Source: Rhizobium brockwellii
GTDB lineage: Bacteria > Pseudomonadota > Alphaproteobacteria > Rhizobiales > Rhizobiaceae
Direction: 5' to 3'
DNA: 64,000 nt
NCBI RefSeq assembly: GCF_000769405.2
Contig: NZ_CP053440.1
Span: forward strand, 806,001 to 870,000
Shown here in pieces: positions 6,965 through 15,666 of the stretch. Both the position numbers and the translations under genes were made by a program. Position 1 is the first letter of the stretch; each line of letters starts with the position of its first letter. Under the pieces are notes generated by a model. The model saw only the letters and a list, made by a program, of their open reading frames with translations, did no database searches and was not told the origin of the DNA.

Positions 6965-7993
6965 TCAGACCCATTCGTCGTGTACGGCCTGGAACAGAGG
7001 ACCGAACGCGTCGTGGAGGTAGGGCGCGAAACGCCGGGCGAGATCTCGCCCTGCCTGCGTATCGCTCGGATAGTGGAGACCAGCCCATTCGCGATTTTCG
7101 GCGACGTTCTGGGCGATGCGGGCAAGCTCGTCGGTAGCGGGATGTTCCGGCAGGATCGTCGAGAACGCAAAGGCGATCGAAAAGCACTGGAACGAATGGT
7201 TGCTGGGATAGGACTCGTGGACCGGCACGGCCAGCAACGGCCGGAGCATGGGCTCGAACTGGTTTGGCCGCAGCCGGTTGAACTGGCTCTTGTAGATCAG
7301 TCCGACATATTCGCAGGCCGTCAGGATTGCCTGGAAAAGGCCTTCCGTCTGCTCGAAACCGCCGAGATCCTCGATATGCAATGCGCGGGTGAATTCCCCC
7401 ACGGAGATCGTCGACTCGATTTGGATATCGGGCAGGCGCCGCACGCGTTCGCGGTCGCGGCGTTGCATGGAGAGCATCACCGTCGTTTCGAGGCGGGTAT
7501 AATCGGGGCCTGGCGGCGGCAGTATATCCAGCTTTTCCCAGGTGAAGCGCCGCGCCGCGGTATAGGCGTTGCGTGACGGCTGCTGGTGCAGCCTGCGCAG
7601 CTCGAAGGCGGGGATAAGCTGCGACACGCCGAGGCTGCCGCCGTCCATCGTCGACTTGTTCTTGTTCTTATTCTTATTTTTGTTCTTGTTTTTGTTCAGC
7701 GACGCCTTGTTGAGCACCGACTTGTTTGCGACGCTCTTGTTGAGGACCGAGGCTACGGCCATCGTCGCCATCATAGGCCCGGGCAGGGGCGATCCATCGT
7801 CATCCGTGCCGAGGAAAAGCACAACTTCGGAGGCTGCATCAGGTGCAGCCGGTGATGCACCGGCGAGAGGATCAGCACCGGCATCGTCCCTGGGTTCGCA
7901 TGGAAGGACCGTATCCGGTTCAATCCTGAATTTATAACTGTTTAGAAATAAAACAATTTTGGATTGCGATTCCTCAGTGGTGTCCGCTTCCAT
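6965..7993 (-). CDS. PAP2/vanadium-haloperoxidase superfamily protein with Asn-Lys repeat
   Basis: A 342-residue protein. The C-terminal two thirds carry the phosphatase/haloperoxidase signature in order: K-x6-RP as KSQFNRLRP (about residue 239), PSNH in HESYPSNHSF, and R-x5-H-xxx-D as NREWAGLHYPSD. These residues bind phosphate or vanadate. No membrane segments are visible, which favours a soluble vanadium-dependent haloperoxidase-like or acid-phosphatase-like enzyme. Residues about 85-113 are an unusual NKS/NKA/NK tract, with at least seven NK dipeptides in a row encoded by a hexamer repeat. Two VVLFL/IVLFL segments lie before it. The start has AAGGAGG. It lies 41 bases after the BTAD gene in operon A. 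Confidence 0.75.
   Translation of the reverse strand: MEADTTEESQSKIVLFLNSYKFRIEPDTVLPCEPRDDAGADPLAGASPAAPDAASEVVLFLGTDDDGSPLPGPMMATMAVASVLNKSVANKSVLNKASLNKNKNKNKNKNKNKSTMDGGSLGVSQLIPAFELRRLHQQPSRNAYTAARRFTWEKLDILPPPGPDYTRLETTVMLSMQRRDRERVRRLPDIQIESTISVGEFTRALHIEDLGGFEQTEGLFQAILTACEYVGLIYKSQFNRLRPNQFEPMLRPLLAVPVHESYPSNHSFQCFSIAFAFSTILPEHPATDELARIAQNVAENREWAGLHYPSDTQAGRDLARRFAPYLHDAFGPLFQAVHDEWV
7652..7698. repeat. Hexanucleotide microsatellite encoding (Asn-Lys)n
   Basis: A TTGTTC/TTATTT-type 6-base repeat on the plus strand encodes consecutive Asn-Lys pairs in the PAP2-like protein. Because the unit is six bases, a change in copy number would alter protein length without shifting the frame. 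Confidence 0.7.
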
Positions 7994-8034
7994 TGGAGCC
8001 TCCTTGCGCGATGATGTGAAGATCTGTCCGGAGT

Positions 8035-9819
8035 TCAGCGCAGCTTGGCGCCGGCCTTGAGCAGGCCGTCGATCAAGATCTGGCCGCCGCCTGTGTCGAG
8101 CAGCGGATAGCCGCTGCCGCGGAAGGCGTTGATGGAGAAGCCGCCCTCGACCGCCTCAAGACGCTGCAGGTAATGCCGCGCGCCGCCGAGATTGTTGGAA
8201 TGGGCGTGACTGGAGGTAAGATAGCGCAGCAGACTGTTGAAGTTCGGCCGTGCCCGCAGGGCTTCTTCGCCTGCAGCTATGGCTGCGGCATGATCGCCCG
8301 CAAGCGCTGCCGCAATGCATTTGGTCGTATCGAAGTAATATTTATGCGGGCTGTAGACGCCGAGCTCTTGTACCCAACGCGCCATGGCCACCGCCTTGTC
8401 GGGCTGGCCTGCATAGCAGTGCAGCATCGCATAGAGATCCCAGCTGAGCGGCAGGGCCGGGTTCAGGCGGATCGATTTTTCGAACAGGTTGGCCGCATAG
8501 TCGTATTCGCCGAACAGGAACGAATGGACGTGGCCGACGAGCGCGAGCGACACGGAATTCTGCGGATCGAGTTCCAGCGCCTTGCGCGCATATGCCTGAG
8601 CTTCCTCGATCAGATGCGCGTCAAGCGCGTTGAAACGTTGGCCAACCTGGAAAGTCCGGATGAATGACAGCCAGGCAAAAGTCGATGACCGCGGCTGATG
8701 CTGGATCTGTTCTTCCAGGCGCCGCTCCGCATTATCCAGATCGCTACGCGACAGCCGAAAGATCGCATTGACGGCGTCGATCAGGAGGCCGTCTTGCGAC
8801 AATCGACTGTCGTTTGCCTGGGTCTCCAGGAAATAGGTCAGCTGATCGACGGCCTGGCTGATCAGCGCAGCGGCGGTGCCGAACTCGCCTCGCTCGAACT
8901 GCGTGCGGTTGATCGCCTGACTGCTTAGCCAATGAATACGGTTATTGATCAGGTGCTTCATCACCAGTTCGATCATCACCATGTCACCGTCAAACGTGAG
9001 GCGAAGCTGTAGGCAAATCGGAAGGCTGATCCGCTGTTCGCTCTCTTCAATATCTGGCAAGGTGAAGGAGAGGTCGCTGACGCCAATGGCCAGCCCATCG
9101 GTGATGGCTTTTGCAATGAGATTCTGGAAGCGTGTCGCAGCAATTTGTCCGCCCTCTCCAACACCCACCACGATAGGGGGCTGAAGGACCATGACCCATT
9201 GCCAGTCACCGTCTGCCGGCCGCCGATATGGGTTGCTGCTGGCGATTTCCGCGGGTTTGCCTTGTCTTGGCACGTCCGGGGCACCCGTCAGAGGTAGCAG
9301 GGCGGAATGCTTGGCAATATCGCGGCTCGGCTGCTGTCGCGGCTCGAAGACGTCGTGGACTTGTCCTACATTGACCCGGCTATACCAGTTCTGCCGTTCA
9401 AGCGTTAACCAGTCCTCGAATTCTGGATCGCGGATGTCTATACCTTCGAGCAACTCGTCGGTGATTTGATCCGCGGACCGCTTTGTCCGAACCACCAGTT
9501 CGGTATCAAGAACGAGTCGGTCCATATCCAGCCAAACGGTATTCTTATCCGCAATCAAGAGATCACGTGCAGGCCCCAGAGTCTTATGAATGTCCAAAAG
9601 GGCCTGGCGCAGACTGGCTGCCGCCTGGTCGTCGGAGCGATCACTCCACAACTTGTCCCGAAGCCAGATCCTCGAGCGCGAGCCCCGGGCGGACAATGCA
9701 AGCATCGCCAGAAGAGCCTGTGCCTTCTTGGATTTCGGAGTAACCGACCGCCCCCCAGCGTCCACAAGGGCAAAAGGCCCGAGCAGGAACATCCGAAACG
9801 GATCGTGCTCCTTGTTCAT
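8035..9819 (-). CDS. BTAD/SARP-family transcriptional regulator with TPR-like C-terminus
   Basis: A 594-residue protein. The N-terminus has the winged-helix opening FRMFLLGPFALVDAGG, then KSKKAQALLAMLALS and RDKLWSDRSDDQAAASLRQA, hallmarks of OmpR-like DNA-binding plus BTAD regions in SARP-type activators. The middle (about 200-340) resembles the linker of adenylate-cyclase/TPR-type rhizobial regulators. The last 200 residues are helical TPR-like repeats (EEAQAYARKALELDPQNSVS, then GHVHSFLFGEYDYAANLFEK). The start at 9819 gives a normal SARP N-terminus; the frame is open to an ATG at 10023, an alternative. It is the first gene of operon A. Direct repeats at 10043-10064 suggest autoregulation and control of operon B. 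Confidence 0.8.
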   Translation of the reverse strand: MNKEHDPFRMFLLGPFALVDAGGRSVTPKSKKAQALLAMLALSARGSRSRIWLRDKLWSDRSDDQAAASLRQALLDIHKTLGPARDLLIADKNTVWLDMDRLVLDTELVVRTKRSADQITDELLEGIDIRDPEFEDWLTLERQNWYSRVNVGQVHDVFEPRQQPSRDIAKHSALLPLTGAPDVPRQGKPAEIASSNPYRRPADGDWQWVMVLQPPIVVGVGEGGQIAATRFQNLIAKAITDGLAIGVSDLSFTLPDIEESEQRISLPICLQLRLTFDGDMVMIELVMKHLINNRIHWLSSQAINRTQFERGEFGTAAALISQAVDQLTYFLETQANDSRLSQDGLLIDAVNAIFRLSRSDLDNAERRLEEQIQHQPRSSTFAWLSFIRTFQVGQRFNALDAHLIEEAQAYARKALELDPQNSVSLALVGHVHSFLFGEYDYAANLFEKSIRLNPALPLSWDLYAMLHCYAGQPDKAVAMARWVQELGVYSPHKYYFDTTKCIAAALAGDHAAAIAAGEEALRARPNFNSLLRYLTSSHAHSNNLGGARHYLQRLEAVEGGFSINAFRGSGYPLLDTGGGQILIDGLLKAGAKLR

Positions 9820-10042
9820 GCGATCCACCGGCCCCGCCCCCGTTGCCTCCGATACGCTCGTTTGGCGGCCGGAAAACCTAGCATCCAGGGGCCAGTCTGC
9901 CACAACTTCGACGTCTGGCAAGCAACCGGGAAGGGAAACCGGGATTGCGAAATGTAAATCTGCGCTATGGCGATGATCGAACTGAAGCATAACCGGTTGA
10001 AATCCCTCTGCGTAACTTCGCAAACCGGCCGTAGCACCCTGC

Positions 10043-10064
10043 CGTCAAAGCAGCGTCAAAGAAA
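10043..10064 (-). promoter_or_regulatory. Two 11-bp-spaced direct repeats upstream of the BTAD gene
   Basis: CGTCAAAG occurs at 10043 and again at 10054, an exact 11-base period. In the direction of transcription the heptamer is TTTGACG, matching the TTTNACG consensus of the three repeats before operon B, in the same orientation. TTGACG also resembles a -35 box. If the start is at 9819, the leader is about 200 bases. Confidence 0.55.
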
Positions 10065-10220
10065 TGTTGTTTAGGCTCCGCAATTTTCGCAGGCATCCGC
10101 CAAAGGCTGCGGAGTATTCGAAACGACGTGTCGGAGTTACGCCAGCGGGAGCATCGACCTTCGCTCCGATCATCCAGCGCCGGGATGATGTCCCGGCGCC
10201 CTTTATCGTCCTGCCGGTCA

Positions 10221-11675
10221 TCAGAGCCCACCGATGTGGAAGCTCTTCATTTCGAGATATTCCTCGATGCCACACTGCGCGCCCTCCCGGCCAAGACCGG
10301 ATTGTTTGACGCCGCCGAACGGAGCGACCTCGGTCGAGATCGCCCCTGTGTTCAGGCCGACCATCCCGAATTCGAGCGCTTCGGCGACACGCCAGGAGCG
10401 TTTCAGGCTCCCGGTGTAGAAATAGGCCGCAAGGCCGAAGGGCGTGGCGTTGGCGATGCGGATCGCCTCTTCCTCGTTGTCGAAACGGAAAAGCGGGGCA
10501 ACGGGCCCGAAGGTCTCTTCGCCGGCAAGCTGCATCTCGGTCGTGGCGCCGCCGAGCACCATCGGCACCGCATATTGATTGCCTTCAGGCACGGAACCCG
10601 CGGTGGCGAGGATCGTCGCTCCCTTTTCCACCGCATCGTCGACATGGCGCTTGATCTTCTCGATCGCCGCCTTGTTGATCATCGGTCCGATATCTGTGCC
10701 GGCATCCGTGCCGGCCCCGACCTTCATGGCCGATACGCGCGCGGAAAGTTTGGCGGCAAAGGCCTCGTAGACGCCGGACTGGACGAGAAGCCGGTTCGCG
10801 CAGACGCAGGTCTGTCCGCCATTGCGGAATTTCGATGCGATTGCGCCTTCCACGGCAAGATCGAGATCGGCGTCGTCGAAGACGATGAAGGGCGCGTTGC
10901 CGCCGAGTTCGAGGCTGAGCCGCTTGACGCTGTCGGCCGCGCCGCGCATCAGCAGCGAGCCGACGCGGGTCGATCCGGTGAAAGAGATCTTGCGGACGGT
11001 TTGGTTCGCCATCAGTTCGTCACCGATGCCAGCCGGCATGCCGGTGACGATATTGATCACGCCCTTGGGGATGCCGGCGCGCTCCGCCAAAACGCCGAGC
11101 GCCAGCGCCGAATAAGGGGTGAGGTCCGATGGTTTGACGACGACCGTACAGCCTGCGGCGAGCGCCGGCCCGACCTTGCGGGTGATCATCGCATTCGGAA
11201 AATTCCACGGCGTGATGATCGCCGACACGCCGACAGGCTCCTTCAGAACGACGATCCGTCGGTCCGTCGTTGGAGAGGGAATGGTCGTCCCGCCGATACG
11301 GCGCGCCTCCTCGGAGAACCACTTGATGAACGAGGCGCCGTAGCGGATTTCGCCGCGCGCTTCCGTCAGTGGCTTGCCCTGCTCTCGGGTGAGGATCAGC
11401 GCCAGATCCTCGATATTGTCGAGCATCAGATCATGCCAGGCTTCCAGCAATGCGCCGCGCTCGGCATTGGTCTTTGCGCGCCATGGACCGAAGGCCTTTT
11501 CCGCCGCGGCGATCGCCGTCCTCGTATCGGCTCCGTCCATGTCAGGCACCGTGCCCAGCACATGCTGCGTCGCCGGGTCGATCACCTCGATCGTGCGCCC
11601 AGCTTCAGCCCGGCGCCATTCTCCGTCTATCAGCCCCAGCTCGCGAAGCAGGCTGCTATCCCTTAATCCGTTCAT
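10221..11675 (-). CDS. gabD: NAD(P)-dependent succinate-semialdehyde dehydrogenase
   Basis: A 484-residue aldehyde dehydrogenase. Signatures are ITPWNFPNAMITRKVGPALA, the catalytic Glu in LELGGNAPFIVF and the catalytic Cys in NGGQTCVCANR, with the second Cys two residues later that marks GabD-type enzymes. It oxidises succinate semialdehyde or a related omega-semialdehyde to the acid in the cytoplasm. The start at 11675 is preferred over 11687 because GGAG lies at the right distance from it. It is the last gene of the 16.8-10.2 kb operon, 15 bases after its neighbour. GabD is common in rhizobia in polyamine and GABA breakdown, so the operon may feed a four-carbon semialdehyde to succinate. 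Confidence 0.88.
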   Translation of the reverse strand: MNGLRDSSLLRELGLIDGEWRRAEAGRTIEVIDPATQHVLGTVPDMDGADTRTAIAAAEKAFGPWRAKTNAERGALLEAWHDLMLDNIEDLALILTREQGKPLTEARGEIRYGASFIKWFSEEARRIGGTTIPSPTTDRRIVVLKEPVGVSAIITPWNFPNAMITRKVGPALAAGCTVVVKPSDLTPYSALALGVLAERAGIPKGVINIVTGMPAGIGDELMANQTVRKISFTGSTRVGSLLMRGAADSVKRLSLELGGNAPFIVFDDADLDLAVEGAIASKFRNGGQTCVCANRLLVQSGVYEAFAAKLSARVSAMKVGAGTDAGTDIGPMINKAAIEKIKRHVDDAVEKGATILATAGSVPEGNQYAVPMVLGGATTEMQLAGEETFGPVAPLFRFDNEEEAIRIANATPFGLAAYFYTGSLKRSWRVAEALEFGMVGLNTGAISTEVAPFGGVKQSGLGREGAQCGIEEYLEMKSFHIGGL

Positions 11676-11690
11676 TCTGTTCTCCATTGA

Positions 11691-12734
11691 TCAGCCGAGT
11701 GCCGAAAGCACGGATGCCGTGATCGCGTCGGTCTTGTCCTTGCCGGGAATTGCGCCGATGCCGCGTGCCGTCGTCGCCTCGATTGATGCCATCACCCTTG
11801 CGGCAGCAGCCTTTTCTCCCAAATGCTCCAACATCATCGCGCCCGACCAGATGGCGGCGATCGGATTGGCGATGCCGAGATGAGCGATATCGGGCGCGGA
11901 GCCGTGGACCGGTTCGAACATCGATGGCGCCGAGCGATCGGGATTGATATTGGCGGAGGCTGCAAAGCCGAGCCCGCCCTGGATGGCGGCGCCGAGGTCG
12001 GTCAGAATATCGCCGAACAGGTTGGAAGCGACCACGACGTCGAGACTATCAGGCGCCATGACCATGCGGGCGGCCATGGCGTCGATATGGTAGCTGGTCA
12101 CCTCGACATCAGGATATTCGGCGGAAAGCCTCTGGGTGATCTCGTCCCAGAAGACCATCGAATATTTCTGGGCGTTGGACTTCGTCACCGAGGCAAGCTT
12201 GCCGCTGCGCGCACGCGCTTGCTCAAAGCCGAAACGCAGGATGCGCTCGACCCCCGTGCGGGTGAAAATCGAGGTCTCGACCGCCACTTCATTATCGGTG
12301 CCCTGGTGGACGCGGCCACCGGCGCCGGAATATTCGCCTTCGGTATTTTCCCGAATGCAGAGTATGTCGAAGCCGGCAGCCCTTAACGGCCCCTGCACAC
12401 CCGGCAGCAGCCGGTGCGGGCGGATATTGGCATATTGCACGAAAGCCTTGCGGATCGGCAGCAAAAGCCCATGCAGCGACACTGAATCCGGCACTTTACG
12501 AGGCCAGCCGACGGCGCCGAGCAGGATGGCGTCGAAGGACCTGAGCGTTTCGATGCCATCGGCGGGCATCATGCTGCCGTTCTCCAGATAGTAATCGCAG
12601 GACCAGGGATAGCTGGTTGCATCAAGAGAAAATCCATTTGCTGCAGCCGTCTTTTCGAGCACGGCCCAGGCTGCTGCCGTCACGTCGCGGCCGATGCCGT
12701 CTCCGGGCAGAAGGGCGATCTTGTAGGTTTTCAT
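11691..12734 (-). CDS. Tartrate/D-malate-type decarboxylating dehydrogenase (isopropylmalate DH family)
   Basis: A 347-residue protein of the isocitrate/isopropylmalate dehydrogenase family. Visible motifs are LLPGDGIGRDV at the N-terminus, the substrate loop RENTEGEYSG, the lysine in VTKSNAQKYS, and the metal/NAD region ASNLFGDILTDLGA then EPVHGSAPDIA. The length and the CIRENTEGEYSG loop fit TtuC-like tartrate dehydrogenases or D-malate dehydrogenases, which oxidise and decarboxylate 2-hydroxy dicarboxylates with NAD. The ribosome site GAGGACC precedes the ATG. It lies 9 bases after the aldehyde dehydrogenase gene and 15 before gabD. Confidence 0.85.
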   Translation of the reverse strand: MKTYKIALLPGDGIGRDVTAAAWAVLEKTAAANGFSLDATSYPWSCDYYLENGSMMPADGIETLRSFDAILLGAVGWPRKVPDSVSLHGLLLPIRKAFVQYANIRPHRLLPGVQGPLRAAGFDILCIRENTEGEYSGAGGRVHQGTDNEVAVETSIFTRTGVERILRFGFEQARARSGKLASVTKSNAQKYSMVFWDEITQRLSAEYPDVEVTSYHIDAMAARMVMAPDSLDVVVASNLFGDILTDLGAAIQGGLGFAASANINPDRSAPSMFEPVHGSAPDIAHLGIANPIAAIWSGAMMLEHLGEKAAAARVMASIEATTARGIGAIPGKDKTDAITASVLSALG

Positions 12735-12743
12735 CGCAGGTCC

Positions 12744-14207
12744 TCACAGGCTGATGAGCACACTCTTGCTCTTGCGGTTGGCGAGATAGGCGTCGCGGCC
12801 GAGATCCTTGCCGATGCCGGACTGCTTGTAGCCGCCGGTCGGCAGGATATGGTCGCGTGAGCGGCCGTAGCGGTTGACCCAGACGGTGCCGGCCTGAAGG
12901 CGGCGGGTCACGCGGATGGCACGCGAGAGATCGCGGGTGAAGAGGCCGGCGGCAAGCCCGTAGGCCGGATGGTCGGCGAGCCCCAGCGCCTCCTCCTCGT
13001 CCTCGAAGGTCTGAATGGTCAGCACCGGTCCGAAGATTTCCTCAAGAACCGCCGGCGACGTTGCAGTCACCCCGGAAATCAGGGTCGGTGCGTAGAAATA
13101 GCCCTCGCGGTCGAGCCGGCGGCCACCGGTGAGGCACTCGGCGCCACCGTCGATGGCGGCGCGGATGATGCCGTCCATGCGGGCGATCTGGCGTTCGGAG
13201 ATGACGGGCGAATAATCGGTCGCCTCATCCCAGGTGGGGCCGGGGCGGATGGCCGCCAGCCTCTCGATAAGTGCGCCTGCGAGCGCGTCCGCCACCTTCG
13301 CCTCGACGATGAGGCGGGATCCGCAAACGCAGGCCTGACCGGCGTTGGAGAGAATGCTGCCGGCGATTGCGCCCGCCGCAAGCTCGATATCGGCATCGGC
13401 GAAAACCAGCTGCGGGCTCTTTCCGCCGAGTTCGAGCGTCATCGGCTTGACGCCGGTGCGGGCGATATTTGTCATGATCGCCGAGCCGGCCGCGGTCGAA
13501 CCGGTGAAGCTGACCTTGGAGATGCCGGAATGTCCGGTGATCGCATTTCCGGTGGTCGGGCCGTCGCCGAGCACGATGTTGACGAGACCGGCCGGTAGGC
13601 CGGCTCGCACCGAAAGTTCGGCGAGATAGAGCGTCGAAAACGGCGTCATTTCCGACGGCTTCAACACCACCGCATTGCCTGCGGCCAGCGCCGGACCGAG
13701 CTTCCAGCCGGCCATGGACAAGGGGAAATTCCAGGGTGTTATGGCGCCGACGACGCCATAGGGTTCCGTCATGATCATACCGAAATTCGCGTCGTCGGTC
13801 GGGACGAGGTCGCCGCCTTCCTTGTCGGCGAATTCGGCAAAGAAACGGATCTGTTCGGCGGTGACGGCGATGTCGCCGGCGACGAGATGACCGATGGGCC
13901 GTGTTGAGGAGAGCGCCTCGAGCCTGGCGAGGGTCTCCGCCTCGGCTTCGATCAGGTCTGCCCAGCGCTGCAGCGCCACGGTGCGCTCACGCGGCCGCAC
14001 ACCACCCCAATTGCTCGTCTTCAATGCGGTCCTGGCGGTTTCGACGGCCTGGTCGACGAGGGCCTCGTCGGCCAGCGGGCAGCCGGCATAGGCTTTGCCG
14101 TCGGATGGGCGATGCATGTCGATGACGGCCTCGGCCGGAACCAGCCGCCCGCCGATGAAATGTCCGACGGGCAGGGAAATCGTGTTCGGATCGAAGCTGA
14201 GTGTCAT
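12744..14207 (-). CDS. Aldehyde dehydrogenase family protein
   Basis: A 487-residue NAD(P)-dependent aldehyde dehydrogenase. It has ITPWNFPLSMAGWKLGPALA, TLELGGKSPQLVF with the catalytic Glu, and NAGQACVCGSR with the catalytic Cys, plus VNRYGRSRDHILPTGGYKQS at the C-terminus. The overall pattern is close to betaine-aldehyde or gamma-aminobutyraldehyde dehydrogenases, so it may oxidise an amino-aldehyde. The exact substrate is unknown. It lies 129 bases after the cupin gene, across a long inverted repeat, and 9 bases before the tartrate-dehydrogenase-like gene. Confidence 0.85.
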   Translation of the reverse strand: MTLSFDPNTISLPVGHFIGGRLVPAEAVIDMHRPSDGKAYAGCPLADEALVDQAVETARTALKTSNWGGVRPRERTVALQRWADLIEAEAETLARLEALSSTRPIGHLVAGDIAVTAEQIRFFAEFADKEGGDLVPTDDANFGMIMTEPYGVVGAITPWNFPLSMAGWKLGPALAAGNAVVLKPSEMTPFSTLYLAELSVRAGLPAGLVNIVLGDGPTTGNAITGHSGISKVSFTGSTAAGSAIMTNIARTGVKPMTLELGGKSPQLVFADADIELAAGAIAGSILSNAGQACVCGSRLIVEAKVADALAGALIERLAAIRPGPTWDEATDYSPVISERQIARMDGIIRAAIDGGAECLTGGRRLDREGYFYAPTLISGVTATSPAVLEEIFGPVLTIQTFEDEEEALGLADHPAYGLAAGLFTRDLSRAIRVTRRLQAGTVWVNRYGRSRDHILPTGGYKQSGIGKDLGRDAYLANRKSKSVLISL

Positions 14208-14275
14208 CGCATGTCCTCGGGATGGGCTGAGGCAAACCTAACTGGGGAACGCGAGCAGCATACGTCGACCGGGGA

Positions 14276-14315
14276 TGCCGCAGCGGCGAAAAATTGCGTT
14301 TTCGTCGCTGCGGCA
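14276..14315. promoter_or_regulatory. Long inverted repeat between the cupin and aldehyde dehydrogenase genes
   Basis: Two 17-base arms (TGCCGCAGCGGCGAAAA and its near-exact complement, one mismatch that would be a G-U pair) flank a six-base loop. There is no U-run after the stem on the minus strand, so it is less likely a simple terminator. It may be an operator dyad, a processing hairpin or an attenuator that splits the operon. Confidence 0.5.
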
Positions 14316-14336
14316 GTCAAATCTACGGCGTCGGCA

Positions 14337-14690
14337 TCACGACACGGTGACGTAGATCTTGCGCACCGTCTCGATCGTCTTCCAGACGCCAACGAAGCCC
14401 GGCTTCATGACGAAGCTGTCGCCGGCCTTGTAGACAACCGGTTCGCCGCCTTCCGGCGTGAGTTCGACCAGGCCGGAAAGAATATGGCAGAACTCGAAGG
14501 TCTCCCCCTTGATCGAACGCGTCTCGCCGGGTGTCGCTTCCCAGACGCCGCTATGAACCGTCTCGCCGCGGGCAACGTCCTGCGCCCAGGTCTTGAAGGC
14601 AGGATTGCCCGAGATCAGCCGTTCGGGGAGCGGACCGGACTCGCGCGGCGCGAAGGTCGGGTTGGTGTCGATCGTCTTGAGGAGGGACAT
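14337..14690 (-). CDS. Cupin domain protein (DUF861/EutQ-like)
   Basis: A 117-residue single-cupin protein. The second half carries FEFCHILSGLVELTPEGG followed by YKAGDSFVMKPGFVGVWKTI, the typical DUF861/cupin_3 double-stranded beta-helix pattern ending in an aromatic W-K-T-I segment. Such proteins are small, often metal-poor accessory proteins or isomerases in catabolic operons; the actual role is unknown. It lies 25 bases downstream of the reductase gene in the same operon. Confidence 0.8.
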   Translation of the reverse strand: MSLLKTIDTNPTFAPRESGPLPERLISGNPAFKTWAQDVARGETVHSGVWEATPGETRSIKGETFEFCHILSGLVELTPEGGEPVVYKAGDSFVMKPGFVGVWKTIETVRKIYVTVS

Positions 14691-14715
14691 GATTTTGCTT
14701 TCCTAGGTTGAGAAC

Positions 14716-15639
14716 TCAGTAGCCGCGGTTGCGATCGATCAGTCCGGTCGGATCGAGGCCTGCCTGGTGCCGCTTGACGTTGCCGATCACGGCCGCCGCG
14801 GCGGTTTCAGCTTGGGTGACGCTCGCAATGTGCGGCGTCAGCAGGATCTTCGGATGGTTCCAGAAGGCATGATCCGCGGGCAGCGGCTCCGGCTCGGTGA
14901 CGTCGACGACGGCGCCGGAGAGATGTCCGGCGTCGAGCGCGTCGACGAGCGCCTGATGATCGAGTTGAGCGCCGCGGCCGACATGGACGAGTGCTGCGCC
15001 GGCGGGCAATCCGGCGAAGAGCTCGGCATTCAGGAAGCCGCGCGTCTCATCCGTCAGGGGCAGCAGGCAGACGAGAATGTCGGTGGTTGCAAGCAGAGTA
15101 TCGAGGCCGTCGCGGCCGCTCAGGCATCGGATGCCGTCGATCTCGCGTGGGCTGCGGCTCCAGCCGGAAAGCGGAAAGCCGAAGGGCTGCAAACGTTCGA
15201 GCACTGCGCTTCCAAGCATGCCGAGGCCGAGCACACTGACGCGGCGGTCCGATGCTTGCACCGGCGCGATCGTCTGCCAGGCCCGGCGCCGCTGCTGGTC
15301 GAGATAAGTCGGCAGGTCGCGATGGAGCGCAAGGACTGCCAGCGTCACATATTCCTGCATCATCCTGATGATGCCGTCCTCGACCATGCGCACGACCTTG
15401 ACCGATGCCGGCACTGCATCGATGCGGAACTGGTCGATGCCGGCGCCGATCGAAAAGAGGATTTCGAGATTGCGGTAGCGCGCGAGATCATCGGGCACCG
15501 TCCAGGTGATCAGGTAGCGCACGGCGTCCGCTTCGACCGACTTGGGATCCATGGAGAAGGGAATGTCGGGCAGTTCGCGCGCGAAGGCTTCAGCGAAGAT
15601 GGCGCCGCGCTTCGCATCCGAATTGAAGAGAAAAGTCAT
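14716..15639 (-). CDS. ghrA: Glyoxylate/hydroxypyruvate reductase A-like dehydrogenase
   Basis: A 307-residue D-2-hydroxyacid dehydrogenase of the GhrA type. The NAD(P)-binding loop is [17 protein letters not shown] (about residue 138), the catalytic Arg is in [14 protein letters not shown], the Glu in [17 protein letters not shown] and the catalytic His in LLTPHIAS. It reduces short 2-keto acids such as glyoxylate or hydroxypyruvate in the cytoplasm, or oxidises the hydroxyacid. It sits between the ArgE-like deacylase (27 bases) and the cupin gene (25 bases), so it is part of the catabolic operon. Confidence 0.85.
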   Translation of the reverse strand: MTFLFNSDAKRGAIFAEAFARELPDIPFSMDPKSVEADAVRYLITWTVPDDLARYRNLEILFSIGAGIDQFRIDAVPASVKVVRMVEDGIIRMMQEYVTLAVLALHRDLPTYLDQQRRRAWQTIAPVQASDRRVSVLGLGMLGSAVLERLQPFGFPLSGWSRSPREIDGIRCLSGRDGLDTLLATTDILVCLLPLTDETRGFLNAELFAGLPAGAALVHVGRGAQLDHQALVDALDAGHLSGAVVDVTEPEPLPADHAFWNHPKILLTPHIASVTQAETAAAAVIGNVKRHQAGLDPTGLIDRNRGY

Positions 15640-15666
15640 TGCGTCGGCTCCTTGATCTCGATGTCA

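Noticed and set aside
7652..7698. The hexamer tract as a phase-variable switch or a CRISPR-like repeat
   Set aside because: The unit is six bases within a reading frame, so copy change cannot turn the gene off, and there are no spacers.
10128..11666. A 512-codon open frame on the plus strand, opposite gabD
   Set aside because: It is the complement of a well-conserved aldehyde dehydrogenase, with Arg/Gly/Ala/Asp-rich sequence typical of shadows of GC-rich genes and no ribosome site or domain.
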